From contig NZ_LR594659.1 of NCBI RefSeq assembly GCF_901827155.1, positions 4,712,001-4,776,000 of the forward strand: 64,000 nt of DNA. Reading direction: 5' to 3'. Position 1 is the first letter of the stretch. Every line of letters starts with the position of its first letter. Made by a program: the position numbers and the translations under genes. The notes beneath the pieces were generated by a model. The model made no database searches and was not told the DNA's origin. It saw nothing but the letters and a program-made list of their open reading frames with translations. Origin of the DNA: Variovorax sp. PBL-H6. GTDB lineage: Bacteria; Pseudomonadota; Gammaproteobacteria; Burkholderiales; Burkholderiaceae_C. This document shows positions 40,034 to 49,094 of this stretch, one piece after another.

Positions 40034-40791
40034 GCCGAGGCAAGCTCTACCTGGTTCCGGCGCCGCTGGATTTCGGATGCGATTCGCAAACAGCATTGCA
40101 GGACGTGCTGCCGCAAGGCACGTTGCAGGCGGCAGCCGGCATCACCCACTGGATCTGCGAAAACGCAAAGTCGGCACGCGCTTACCTCAAGCGCATCGAT
40201 GCGATCGTGCCGCTTGCCGCGCCGCTACAGGCGCAGCAGATCCAGGAGTTGCCGCGCGAAGTCCACAAAAAGGGCGATCACCAAGCCGGCCAGTTCGATG
40301 CACGCCCGCTGCTCGCCGCAGCGCTGGCCGGCGCCGACATCGGATTGCTCAGCGAGGCCGGCATGCCGGCGATTGCCGATCCTGGGTCATCGGTTGTGCG
40401 CGCAGCCCATGAACTCGGCATTGCACTGGTACCTCTCACCGGGCCGGTGTCGCTGCTGCTCGCGCTAGTGTCCAGCGGACTGAACGGCCAGAATTTCGCC
40501 TTCGTGGGCTACCTGCCGCAGGAAGCCGAGGCACGCGCCCAACGCATCCGCGAGCTCGAATCGCTCGCGCTGCGCACGGGCCAGACCCAGCTCTTCATCG
40601 AAACGCCGTACCGCAATGCGGCACTGCTGCAAGCCTTGATGCAGACACTTCAGCACAACACACGACTCGCGGTGGCCCGCGGGCTGACCCTGGCGAGCGC
40701 CGACATCCGTAGCGAGACGGTGAAAGCCTGGCGTGCCAAGCCCGTCGCCACCGACGAACGCTCACCCGCCGTGTTCGCGATCGGGCGCTAG
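40030..40791 (+). CDS. SAM-dependent methyltransferase of the tetrapyrrole/RsmI fold
   Basis: A 253-residue protein with SAM-binding and RsmI-like motifs: LYLVPAPLDF, LLSEAGMPAIADPGSSVV, LTGPVSLLLALVSSGLNGQNFAFVGYLP and FIETPYRNAALL. It resembles RsmI (16S rRNA C1402 ribose methylase) but lacks the C-terminal extension and has changed spacing, so it is probably an RsmI paralogue with unknown target. Start is GTG 40030, coupled to maf. Confidence 0.83.
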   Translation: MSRGKLYLVPAPLDFGCDSQTALQDVLPQGTLQAAAGITHWICENAKSARAYLKRIDAIVPLAAPLQAQQIQELPREVHKKGDHQAGQFDARPLLAAALAGADIGLLSEAGMPAIADPGSSVVRAAHELGIALVPLTGPVSLLLALVSSGLNGQNFAFVGYLPQEAEARAQRIRELESLALRTGQTQLFIETPYRNAALLQALMQTLQHNTRLAVARGLTLASADIRSETVKAWRAKPVATDERSPAVFAIGR

Positions 40792-40793
40792 GC

Positions 40794-41945
40794 GTGTCTG
40801 CCACCGTCATGCAGCTGTCCGCGCGCACGCGTTGGGCGTCGCGCACGCAGTTCTTCGCCTCGGGCTTCATCTTCGCCACTTGGGGAGTGCATATCCCGAC
40901 AGTAAAAGCCCAATACGCCATCAGTGAGGCTGAACTCGGACTGGCCATGCTCGCAGCTGGCGTGGGCGCCCTGCTTGGCCTTACGCAGGCGAGCCGGTGG
41001 ATCGGCCGCTACGGCGCGCGGACGACAGCGCGTTCCTGCGGCGCCATCTACGCCCTGCTGCTCGCTGGCCTGCTGGTCATGCCGGGCTATACGGCGTTGC
41101 TGGGCGTGTTGGCGGCCTTCGGCGTCGTCACCAGCGTATTCGACGTGGCGATCAACACCGAGGCTGCAGAACTCGAACTGCGCAACGGGCGCCCGCTCAT
41201 GAGCGGGATGCACGGCATGTTCAGCCTGGGCGGCATGGCCGGCGCGGTGACCGGCAGCGCTGTGCTGGCCGCGGGCATGGCGCCGCAGTTGCATCTGACG
41301 CTCGTGGCGAGTGCAATGGCATCGGCGATCGTGTTCGCCGCCCAACGGATGCTGCCCCGCGAAGTCACTGCTTTCGCGGTCAACAACGAAGGCTTCCGCC
41401 TGCCTCGCGGCGCCCTCGTCATCCTCGGCGTGCTGGCCGCGCTGGGGTTGATTGCCGAAGGTGCGATCTACGACTGGAGCGTGCTCTACCTCAAGCAGGA
41501 GCTGGGCAGTCCGCAACAGCAGGCCGCCCTCGCCTACGCCAGCTTCTCGGCCGCCATGGCCGCGACACGCTTCTGCGGCGACGCTATGCGGGCACGCTTG
41601 GCGCCAGCAGTGCTGCTGCGCGGCAGCGCCCTGCTGGCTGCGGCCTCCATGACATTGGTTTTGCTGACCGAAGCGCCCCGTCTGGCGCTGGTCGGATTTG
41701 CAGGCGTGGGAGTCGGATTCGCCAACGTCGTGCCGATCCTGTTCGCGGCCTCGGCACGCGTGCCAGGGATCGAACCAGCGCGCGGCATTGCGGCGGTTTC
41801 CGCGGCGGCCTATCTGGGCTTCATGGCGGGGCCGCCTGTGATCGGCTTCCTGGCCGAGGCCAGTTCGCTGACTGCGGCGCTCTATGTTGTGGTGGTCTTC
41901 GCCATCGGGCTTGCAGCGTCGGCGCGTTGGGCCGACCCGGCCTGA
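40794..41945 (+). CDS. MFS transporter (YbjJ/FucP-like)
   Basis: A 383-residue integral membrane protein with about 12 predicted helices and repeated Gly-rich segments such as GVGALLGLTQASRWIGRYGAR and GMHGMFSLGGMAGA, the MFS A-type motif. It fits the YbjJ/fucose permease-like subgroup, but no substrate can be read. Start GTG 40794 is 3 bases after the methyltransferase; ATG 40809 is an alternative. Confidence 0.85.
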   Translation: MSATVMQLSARTRWASRTQFFASGFIFATWGVHIPTVKAQYAISEAELGLAMLAAGVGALLGLTQASRWIGRYGARTTARSCGAIYALLLAGLLVMPGYTALLGVLAAFGVVTSVFDVAINTEAAELELRNGRPLMSGMHGMFSLGGMAGAVTGSAVLAAGMAPQLHLTLVASAMASAIVFAAQRMLPREVTAFAVNNEGFRLPRGALVILGVLAALGLIAEGAIYDWSVLYLKQELGSPQQQAALAYASFSAAMAATRFCGDAMRARLAPAVLLRGSALLAAASMTLVLLTEAPRLALVGFAGVGVGFANVVPILFAASARVPGIEPARGIAAVSAAAYLGFMAGPPVIGFLAEASSLTAALYVVVVFAIGLAASARWADPA

Positions 41946-42968
41946 TCAACGCAGCGCCGGTGCGCTGTGCATTGCACGGACCGAAGCATCGCCGAGCGCC
42001 GCGCCGAACTTCTTGGCGAGCTTCTCGGCCACGTTGTCGCGGCGGGTGTAGTCGATGACTTCCTCGGCTTTGACGACCTCACGTGCGACAAAGTCGACAT
42101 TGCCGAGCTGATCGGCCAGGCCGAGATCCACCGCCTGCTGGCCGCTCCAGAACAAGCCACTGAACAGGCCTGGCGTGCCGGTCTTCAGCCGATCGCCCCG
42201 GCCCTTCTTGACCACGTCGATGAACTGCGCGTGGATCTGCTCGAGCATCTGCTGCGCATGTGCGCGCTGGGCGTCGCTCATCGGGCTGAAGGGATCGAGG
42301 AAGCCCTTGTTCTCGCCGGCAGTCAGCAGCCTGCGCTCGACCCCGACCTTCTCCATCAGGCCTGTAAATCCGAAGCCGTCCATCAGCACGCCGATGCTTC
42401 CGACAATGCTGGCCTTGTCGACGAAAACCTTGTCGGTCGCCGCGGCGATGTAGTACGCCGCAGAGGCGCAGGTCTCCTCGACCACAGCGTACACCGGCTT
42501 GTTGTGCTTGGCCCGCAGGCGGCGGATCTCGTCGTTGATGATGCCGGCCTGCACCGGGCTTCCGCCGGGCGAGTTGATCAGGAGCACGACCGCCTTGGCG
42601 CCCTCGTCCTCGAAGGCGGTCTTCATAGCCGCCACGACGAATTCCGCGCTTGCATCGGCCCCGTTGGCGATCTCACCCTTGATTTCGACCACCGCGGTGT
42701 GTGCCGTGGTCTTGGCGGTGGCCGGCGTGCCGCGCGAAATGGCGAGCCACACCAGGAAGATGAAAAAGGCCAGCCAGCTCAGCCGCACGAAAGTTTTCCA
42801 GCGGCGTGTGGCCTGCTGCTCGCGCAGGCTGGCGAACGCGAGCTTCTCGAGCGTGGCGCGCTCCCAGCCGGGTTGCTGCGTCGGATCGTTCCTCGAGCTG
42901 CCGTGCGCTGGGCTGGCGCGTTCGAAAGGCTCGAAACCCTCGGGTTCCGTGCGGTGGGGATCAGTCAT
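41946..42968 (-). CDS. sppA: Signal peptide peptidase SppA (S49 family, short form)
   Basis: Membrane-bound serine protease of 340 residues, digesting leftover signal peptides. One membrane helix (about 62-80), then the S49 core with catalytic Ser in NSPGGSPVQAG and catalytic Lys region DKASIVGSIGVLMDGFGF. The length fits the single-domain form rather than the tandem E. coli form. It is the last gene of the rluC-HAD-Rieske-sppA run. Confidence 0.93.
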   Translation of the reverse strand: MTDPHRTEPEGFEPFERASPAHGSSRNDPTQQPGWERATLEKLAFASLREQQATRRWKTFVRLSWLAFFIFLVWLAISRGTPATAKTTAHTAVVEIKGEIANGADASAEFVVAAMKTAFEDEGAKAVVLLINSPGGSPVQAGIINDEIRRLRAKHNKPVYAVVEETCASAAYYIAAATDKVFVDKASIVGSIGVLMDGFGFTGLMEKVGVERRLLTAGENKGFLDPFSPMSDAQRAHAQQMLEQIHAQFIDVVKKGRGDRLKTGTPGLFSGLFWSGQQAVDLGLADQLGNVDFVAREVVKAEEVIDYTRRDNVAEKLAKKFGAALGDASVRAMHSAPALR

Positions 42969-42969
42969 G

Positions 42970-43335
42970 TCAGAAAGCCAGGGGTTGGAGGTTCCAGGCA
43001 GTATGCCAGTGCACCACGCCGTCCCGTTCGCTCAATGCGATCTTCACCAGGCCGCCGCGGCAGGGCCCGCCCGCGCATTCGCCCGTGTCCGGCTTGTAGA
43101 CGGCGCCATGGGTCGCGCACAGGAGCCACTGGCCGCTATCGTCGAAGAAGCGATCGGGCTGAAAGTCCAGTTCCATCGCCACGTGACTGCAGCGGTTCAG
43201 GTAGGCATGTGCCCGGCCTTCGTAGCGGACCGCGAAAGCACGGCAAGTCTGGCCGCCGTAAACCACGTCGAAGGGCACGGCACGGCCGCCCTCCAGCAGA
43301 TCGGCCGCATTGCACAGCGGAATGCATTCGCTCAT
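42970..43335 (-). CDS. Small Rieske [2Fe-2S] protein
   Basis: A 121-residue single-domain Rieske protein with CxH (Cys49, His51) and CxxH (Cys73, His76) ligands separated by 21 residues. It has no membrane helix or signal, so it is a cytoplasmic ferredoxin-type protein. It ends one base before sppA and starts 10 bases after the HAD gene. Its electron partner is unknown. Confidence 0.87.
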   Translation of the reverse strand: MSECIPLCNAADLLEGGRAVPFDVVYGGQTCRAFAVRYEGRAHAYLNRCSHVAMELDFQPDRFFDDSGQWLLCATHGAVYKPDTGECAGGPCRGGLVKIALSERDGVVHWHTAWNLQPLAF

Positions 43336-43345
43336 TCAATGATTT

Positions 43346-44014
43346 TCATGCGTTGTCGAGCAGCCACTGCGTCAGACCGGGCACCGAGTGCGCCACATAC
43401 AGCGGCTGCAGCGAGTCGAAAGCATCCGGCTCGTGCGCACCGTAGCTCACGCCCACACTCGCACAGCCGGCATTGATCGCGAGCTGCAGATCGTGGGTCG
43501 TGTCGCCGATCATCAGCGCGCGCTCGGCCGGCACCTCCAGTTCCTCCATCAGCTCGAGCAGCATGCGCGGATGCGGCTTGCCGAAAGTCTCGTCGGCCGT
43601 GCGCGACGCGTCGAAGCGCTCGCGCAGCGCGACGGTGGCCAAGGCTTCGTTCAGTCCGCGCCGAGACTTACCCGTGGCCACCGCGAGCTTGTGTCCTCGC
43701 TCGTGGAGTGCGTCGAGCATCGGCAGGACGCCGTCGAACAGCACGAGGTCGTCCTGGTGCTTGAGATAGTGGTACCGATAGCGAGCCCCAAGCTCCGCGT
43801 ATTTTTCGCGGGGTACATCGGGCGCCGCGCGGGCCAGCGCCTCGGCGAGGCCCAGGCCGATCACCCACGCGGCGTCGTTCTCGCTCGGCTTGGCGCCGCC
43901 GACGTCGAGCACTGCGGCCTGGATGCAGCGCACAATGAGCCGGGTGGAGTCGTAGAGGGTGCCGTCCCAATCGAAGGCGATCAGGTCGAAACGGCGTGGG
44001 CGGATGTCAGTCAT
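43346..44014 (-). CDS. HAD-family phosphatase (phosphoglycolate-phosphatase-like)
   Basis: A 222-residue haloacid dehalogenase superfamily hydrolase. Motif I is AFDWDGTLYDS (nucleophile Asp), motif II/III are seen as AVATGKSRRGL and GKPHPRM, and motif IV as MIGDTTHDLQLAINAG. It resembles Gph/YqaB-type phosphatases, with substrate not defined. It overlaps rluC by 8 bases. Confidence 0.9.
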   Translation of the reverse strand: MTDIRPRRFDLIAFDWDGTLYDSTRLIVRCIQAAVLDVGGAKPSENDAAWVIGLGLAEALARAAPDVPREKYAELGARYRYHYLKHQDDLVLFDGVLPMLDALHERGHKLAVATGKSRRGLNEALATVALRERFDASRTADETFGKPHPRMLLELMEELEVPAERALMIGDTTHDLQLAINAGCASVGVSYGAHEPDAFDSLQPLYVAHSVPGLTQWLLDNA

Positions 44015-45062
44015 GGGTCACGGGCATGGCGGAGACGGCGAGTGCCTCGAGCGCGGGGCCGGGCATGAGCGCGCGCAGCTCAGGCGGCAGCTCTGCCTGC
44101 AGCGCCATGCGCTCGCCGCGCGCGGGGTGGGTGAACTGGAGGCGCCAGGCATGCAGAAACATGCGCTTGAGGCCGAGCCTCTGGAGCACGCGGTTGCGCT
44201 CGAAGTCGCCGTACTTGTCGTCGCCGGCGATCGCATGGCCAGCGGAGGCGAGATGGACTCGAATCTGGTGGGTGCGGCCTGTCTTGATGGTGACGGCGAC
44301 GAGGGAAAAGGCATCCGGCTCGATCGGCAGCGAAACCCGGGCCAGCACCTCGACCAGTGTCACGGCACGCATCGCGTCGGGATGGTCCCTCGCGACAATG
44401 CGCACGCGCCGCTCGCCGGGTTCGGTAGATCCCGGTCGGCTCGGCAGCAAATACCGTGCGAGCGGAGCGTCGAGCACCTTCTTGTTCGCTGGCCAATGTC
44501 CCTCGACCAGCGCCAGGTAGGTCTTGCCGGTCTCTCGCTCGCGAAACTGTTGCTGCAGGCCTGTCAAGGCACTGCGCTTCTTCGCGACCAGCAGGATGCC
44601 CGAAGTCTCGCGGTCCAGCCGATGCACGAGTTCGAGGAATCGTGCCGTCGGCCGCGCCGCGCGGAGCTGCTCGATGACGCCGGAGCTCACTCCGCTGCCG
44701 CCGTGAACCGCCACGCCCGCCGGCTTGTCGATCGCAAGCAAGGCATCGTCCTCGTACAGCAACGGGAACTCGCGCGCGGGCGGGGACGGCGAGCTATCCG
44801 CGCGGTGGCCCACCGTGGCCATTCGCAACGGGGGCAAGCGCAGCACGTCGCCTGCTTCCAGCCGGGTCTCGGCCTGCGCCCGCCCCTTGTTGATGCGCAC
44901 CTCGCCGGACCGGATGATCCGGTAGACATGGGTCTTGGGGACGCCCTTGAGCTCCCTGAAGAGGAAGTTGTCGAGTCTTTGACCCGCAAATTCACCATCG
45001 ACTGTCAGAAAGCGAACTTCTGATGCCGCGGGGCTTGCCTTCGCACCTATAATATTTTTCAC
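44007..45062 (-). CDS. rluC: 23S rRNA pseudouridine(955/2504/2580) synthase RluC
   Basis: Modifies 23S rRNA. The 351-residue protein has an N-terminal S4 RNA-binding domain (about 15-85, QRLDNFLFRELKGVPKTHVYRIIRSGEVRIN) and the RluA-family core with catalytic Asp in HRLDRETSGILLVAKK. It diverges from rne, and its first codons contain the sequence TATAAT on the opposite strand that may serve rne. RluC next to RNase E is conserved in many Proteobacteria. Confidence 0.95.
   Translation of the reverse strand: MKNIIGAKASPAASEVRFLTVDGEFAGQRLDNFLFRELKGVPKTHVYRIIRSGEVRINKGRAQAETRLEAGDVLRLPPLRMATVGHRADSSPSPPAREFPLLYEDDALLAIDKPAGVAVHGGSGVSSGVIEQLRAARPTARFLELVHRLDRETSGILLVAKKRSALTGLQQQFRERETGKTYLALVEGHWPANKKVLDAPLARYLLPSRPGSTEPGERRVRIVARDHPDAMRAVTLVEVLARVSLPIEPDAFSLVAVTIKTGRTHQIRVHLASAGHAIAGDDKYGDFERNRVLQRLGLKRMFLHAWRLQFTHPARGERMALQAELPPELRALMPGPALEALAVSAMPVTHD
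45048..45053 (+). promoter_or_regulatory. Possible -10 element of the rne promoter
   Basis: A perfect TATAAT, rare in this GC-rich sequence, lies in the first codons of the divergent rluC gene. No matching -35 is found 16-18 bases upstream. If used, the rne leader would be about 540 bases long, similar in kind to the long autoregulated leader of E. coli rne. Confidence 0.3.
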
Positions 45063-45602
45063 CAGCGCGGTCTTGTAAGTGCTTGATTAAACAGAAGTTT
45101 AGAGCACGACCGGCAGCGCTGCGAGGTCGATGCCGCTTGGGCGTTGAAACTGCAGGCCGCGCGCAAATGTGCAAGGCGGCAGCCGCTCCATCCAAGCCAA
45201 GCCGACGCCCACGAAACACCGATACGGAATACCAGCCGGCAGGCAACAGGCTGTCGGCGGATCGAAGCGAGTCCCTTTGTGTTGATGCTGTTGATTCAAC
45301 TGTGCCTACGCTGGCTGCTGCCGGCGCCATCGGGCATTGAGTCATCGGTTGCGCCTGTTTCCACCGCGCCAGTTGCCATCGAAAACATGGCAAGTCAACA
45401 TCACATCGGGCTCGCGCCCATCCACGCGCCCCCACCCTTGCTGCGATTGAGCTGAAGCTCAATTCGAGTGGCGTGCGCTCGCACGCCGCCTGCATCCAGG
45501 GTCAAGCGGCAATTCCTCCTTCGTTTCGCGAAGCGTCGTCCGTGCATCGTGGGTCCGTCATGGACCGATGAGAACGACAGAAACGACAAAAGGAAACGCA
45601 TC
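45063..45602 (+). other. Gene-free rne leader region with hairpins
   Basis: No protein gene of credible quality is seen. Near the rne end are two adjacent hairpins: ATTGAGC/GCTCAAT with loop TGAA (45446-45463) and GGCGTGCG/CGCACGCC with a 2-base loop (45470-45487), and a smaller GGTCC/GGACC stem (45552-45566). RNase E binds leader structures of its own mRNA in E. coli; whether this one works alike is inference. Confidence 0.5.
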
Positions 45603-48569
45603 ATGAAGCGGATGCTGATCAACGCCACGCAGGCAGAAGAACGCCGCCTGGCCATCGTCGACGGGCAGAAGCTCCTCGACTACGAAATCGAGATCGAAGG
45701 GCGCGAGCAGCGCAAGGGGAACATCTACAAGGCGGTCGTGACGCGCGTCGAGCCGTCGCTGGAAGCCTGCTTCGTGGACTACGGCGAGGACCGGCATGGC
45801 TTCCTCCCGTTCAAGGAGATCTCGAAGCAATACTTTGCCGAGGGCGTGTCTGCCAGCCAGGCGCGCATCCAGGATGCGATCAGGGAAGGCCAGGAACTGG
45901 TGGTCCAGGTCGAGAAGGAAGAACGCGGCAACAAGGGCGCTGCCCTGACTACATTCATCTCGCTGGCAGGCCGCTACGTCGTGCTGATGCCGAACAACCC
46001 CCGCGGCGGCGGCGTCAGCCGGCGCATCGAGGGTGACGACCGCGCCGAACTCAAGGAGGCGATGGACCAGCTCGAGTACCCCAAGGGCATGAGCATCATC
46101 GCGCGCACCGCGGGCATCGGCCGCGCCGCGCCGGAACTGCAGTGGGACCTGAACTACCTGCTGAAGCTGTGGGCCGCGATCGACGGCGCCGCCAAGGGCG
46201 GCAAAGGCGCCTTCTTGATCTACCAGGAGTCGTCGTTGGTGATCCGGGCGATCCGCGACTACTTCAACCACGACATCGGCGACATCCTGATCGACACCGA
46301 CGACATTTACGACCAGGCGCAGCAGTTCATGGCGCACGTGATGCCTGAGCACGCGCAGCGCGTCAAGCGCTATCGCGACGATGCTGCGCTGTTCAGCCGT
46401 TTCCAGATCGAGCACCAGATCGAGTCGGCCTACGCTCGCACGGTGCAGTTGCCCAGCGGCGGTGCGATCGTGATCGATCACACCGAGGCGCTGGTCTCGG
46501 TGGACGTGAACTCGGCGCGCGCCATCAAGGGCGGCGATATCGAGGAAACCGCCACGCGCACCAACCTCGAGGCCGCCGACGAGGTGGCACGTCAGATGCG
46601 TCTGCGCGACCTCGGTGGCCTTATCGTCATCGACTTCATTGACATGGACGAGTCGAAGAACCGCCGCGAGGTGGAAAGCCGCCTGCGCGACGCGCTGCGC
46701 CAGGACCGCGCCCGCGTCCAGTTCGGCTCGATCAGCAAATTCGGCTTGATGGAGATGAGCCGTCAGCGCCTCAAGCCCGCTCTCTCCGAAGGCTCCTCGA
46801 TTCCCTGCCCGCGCTGCGGCGGCTCTGGCCACATTCGCGATACCGAATCGAGCGCGCTGCAGATCCTGCGCATCATTCAGGAAGAGTCGATGAAGGACAA
46901 CACCGCTGCCGTGCATGTGCAGGTGCCGGTGGAGGTTGCCTCCTTCCTGCTCAACGAGAAGCGCCCCGAAATCGCCAAGATCGAACTCAAGCAGCGCGTC
47001 ACCGTGCTGATGGTGCCCAACAAGACGCTGGAGACGCCCAACTACAAACTGGAGCGGCTGAAGCACGATGATCCCCGTCTCGATCACATCGAGGCAAGCT
47101 ACAGGATGGCTGACGAGATCGAGGATCCGATCTCGGTCACGCGGCGCTCGCAAGAGCCCACGAACCGTCAAACCCCGCTGATCAAGGGCGTGCTGCCTGA
47201 CGCCCCGGCGCCGGTTGTGGCGCCCAAGCCCGAAGTGGTGCAGCCGCCCGCGGCAGCGTCCGCGCCCGCGGCGCCCCAGCCGGCGCCCATCCCCGAACCG
47301 GCGGAAGTCGGCTTCTTCGGCTGGATCAAGCGACTCTTCGGCGCGCCTCCTGCACCGCCACCCGCTCCTGCGGTCATTCCTGTCGAAGCGCCCAAGCCGC
47401 GTCGCGAGGGCCGCGGCGGCCGCGACGGTGAACCCCGCACCGCGCGAGAAGGCGAACAGCGCCGCGGCGGACGCGGCGAAGGACGAGGCGGTGAACGCCG
47501 CGGCGGGCGCACCGGCGAGCGCCGCGAGGGCGAGCGCCGCGAAGGGCGCGAAGGACGCGAAGGGCGCGGGGAGGCGCGCAGCGACGCACCGATCCGCGAG
47601 CCCCGTGAGCCCCGTGAGCCCCGCGAGTCGCGCGAGGCGCGCGCACCGCGCGATGGCGAGCGGCGAGGCCGTGGCGAGCGGCGTGACAACGAGCCGCGCC
47701 AGATGCCGGCCGATACCGAGATCCCGCTCGACGCCGAAGCAACTGTTCCGAACGGCTTGGCAGGCGACGAGGCGCCCCCGGCAGAACGTGCGCCACGCGG
47801 TCGCGGCGAGCGCCGTGAGCGCGGTGAACGCACCACAGACGCCACGGTGAGGGATCCCGGCAACGATGCCGCCCAGCCGGATACCGAGCGCAGCGCACGA
47901 AGCGGCCGCGAGGAACGTGCCCCTCGTGGCGAGCGCGGCGAAGGCCGACGCGAGCGCCGCAGCGATGGGGCTTCGCGCACCACGGAAGGCTCTCCTGCGG
48001 CGGAGACTACCCTCGCTACCGACAGCGCCCCTGAAGCAGTGACCGGCGACAGTGCACCGCGCCGCGAGGGTGACGAACGCCGCGGCCGATCGCGTGACCG
48101 CTATGGCCGCGATCGTCGCGAACGCGGCCCGCGCGAAGAAGCCGATGCCAACTCGGCGGCGCTGCCGCTCGAGGTAGCCGACGCGAACGGCGCAGCCGAG
48201 CTCGATGGCCTGCCCAAGGCACTTGCCGACAGACCGGCGACGCCCTCCGCACCCGCCATCGTCGTCGATGCGCCGGCCGCGCGCACGCACGCGCTGCCAA
48301 AGGTCCAGCCCTACGAACTACCGACGGACGAACTCGCCCAGATCGCCGAAGGCTCCGGCTTGCAGTGGGTGAATTCGAATGCCGAGCGCGTGGCGCAGGT
48401 TCGCGCTGCGATGGCGGCGGAGCCCCGGCTGGTTCATGTGCCGCGCGAACGGCCGCCGACCATCGTGCCGGACGAAGGGCCGCTGATCCTGGTTGAAACG
48501 CGTCGTGATCTTGGCGGCATGGTGCTGCCGTTCGAGGAGCCTGTCCGCGAATCCGGAGCGCGTCAGTAA
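45603..48569 (+). CDS. rne: Ribonuclease E
   Basis: Endoribonuclease that starts mRNA decay and matures rRNA and tRNA. The 988-residue protein has the S1 RNA-binding domain (about 35-120, [26 protein letters not shown]), the RNase H-like and DNase I-like catalytic parts ([29 protein letters not shown]) and the zinc link [12 protein letters not shown]. After about residue 540 it is disordered: an Ala/Pro segment, a short [10 protein letters not shown] amphipathic helix probably binding membrane, then a long Arg/Glu/Gly-rich scaffold. A conserved C-terminal patch lies at about 900-960. ATG 45603 follows AAAGGAAA. Confidence 0.97.
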   Translation: MKRMLINATQAEERRLAIVDGQKLLDYEIEIEGREQRKGNIYKAVVTRVEPSLEACFVDYGEDRHGFLPFKEISKQYFAEGVSASQARIQDAIREGQELVVQVEKEERGNKGAALTTFISLAGRYVVLMPNNPRGGGVSRRIEGDDRAELKEAMDQLEYPKGMSIIARTAGIGRAAPELQWDLNYLLKLWAAIDGAAKGGKGAFLIYQESSLVIRAIRDYFNHDIGDILIDTDDIYDQAQQFMAHVMPEHAQRVKRYRDDAALFSRFQIEHQIESAYARTVQLPSGGAIVIDHTEALVSVDVNSARAIKGGDIEETATRTNLEAADEVARQMRLRDLGGLIVIDFIDMDESKNRREVESRLRDALRQDRARVQFGSISKFGLMEMSRQRLKPALSEGSSIPCPRCGGSGHIRDTESSALQILRIIQEESMKDNTAAVHVQVPVEVASFLLNEKRPEIAKIELKQRVTVLMVPNKTLETPNYKLERLKHDDPRLDHIEASYRMADEIEDPISVTRRSQEPTNRQTPLIKGVLPDAPAPVVAPKPEVVQPPAAASAPAAPQPAPIPEPAEVGFFGWIKRLFGAPPAPPPAPAVIPVEAPKPRREGRGGRDGEPRTAREGEQRRGGRGEGRGGERRGGRTGERREGERREGREGREGRGEARSDAPIREPREPREPRESREARAPRDGERRGRGERRDNEPRQMPADTEIPLDAEATVPNGLAGDEAPPAERAPRGRGERRERGERTTDATVRDPGNDAAQPDTERSARSGREERAPRGERGEGRRERRSDGASRTTEGSPAAETTLATDSAPEAVTGDSAPRREGDERRGRSRDRYGRDRRERGPREEADANSAALPLEVADANGAAELDGLPKALADRPATPSAPAIVVDAPAARTHALPKVQPYELPTDELAQIAEGSGLQWVNSNAERVAQVRAAMAAEPRLVHVPRERPPTIVPDEGPLILVETRRDLGGMVLPFEEPVRESGARQ
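47598..47624 (+). repeat. 9-bp tandem repeat in the RNase E scaffold region
   Basis: Three copies of GAGCCCCGY encode Arg-Glu-Pro repeats inside the low-complexity arginine-rich part of RNase E. Copy number could vary without a frame change because the unit is a multiple of three. Confidence 0.7.
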
Positions 48570-48614
48570 GAGCTGCAATAGGCGAAAGGCCTTCCCTCCG
48601 TCGATAAGGGCTTG

Positions 48615-48642
48615 AAGGCCGCGCCAGAAATGTCGCGGCCTT
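48615..48642 (+). terminator. Terminator after rne
   Basis: AAGGCCGCG pairs with CGCGGCCTT (9 bp) around a 10-base loop and is followed by TGTCTTGT. It lies 45 bases past the rne stop, ending this transcript before the exopolysaccharide locus. Confidence 0.78.
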
Positions 48643-49094
48643 TGTCTTGTGCGTGGGACTGCCGCCATGTGGGGACCTGCCGCGAGTCGCATTTGCAGGC
48701 GTTGTCCTACGTACGCCGGTGTAATTCCTTCTTGTTCAGAACGGCATACTCTATGCATGCTGCAGTGCAACAGCACAAACCCGGCAGGAAACCAGTTAAC
48801 TACGTCACAAAAACCCGATCGGCGTTTGCAAACAACAGACAAACGTCAAAGCGCGTTAACATGTTGTCATACAAAAGAACTACACTTCAGACTTGATGTT
48901 GCATCGCATCAAGGCTGCGGAAAAGCTCTTTGGTAGAGGGCGAAGCTTACGCCTTTTGGCAAGCGATGTACGTCTTTTGTTCACAAGACAAACTGCTCAT
49001 CTTGTGTTCAAATTCTTGCGAATAGTAGTAAAGCGTTACAGCTGCCGCGCTCTCAGCTTGAGGCAGCACACACCCGTCACCGGGGGAATATTTG
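48643..49094 (+). promoter_or_regulatory. Gene-free, AT-rich control region of the exopolysaccharide operon
   Basis: No protein gene is supported. Composition is markedly more AT-rich than its flanks. Seen are a perfect palindrome GTTTGCAAAC (48824-48833), a weak hairpin GGCG-N7-CGCC (48939-48953), and a dyad CACAAGA-N11-TCTTGTG (48982-48988 and 49000-49006). Several -10-like sequences (TACACT at 48881) lack good -35 partners. A JUMPstart/ops element is not recognisable. Regulatory function is inference. Confidence 0.5.

Noticed and set aside
45144..45455. Open frame of 103 codons in the rne leader
   Set aside because: No ribosome site, no family resemblance, and competing frames of similar length exist here on both strands.
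45558..48290. Open frame of about 900 codons on the minus strand
   Set aside because: Antisense to rne, with low-complexity Arg/Ala composition and no recognisable domain.
48920..48960. Possible JUMPstart/ops element before the exopolysaccharide operon
   Set aside because: GCTCTTTGGTAG and GGGCG are reminiscent, but the ops core GGCGGTAG is not present.
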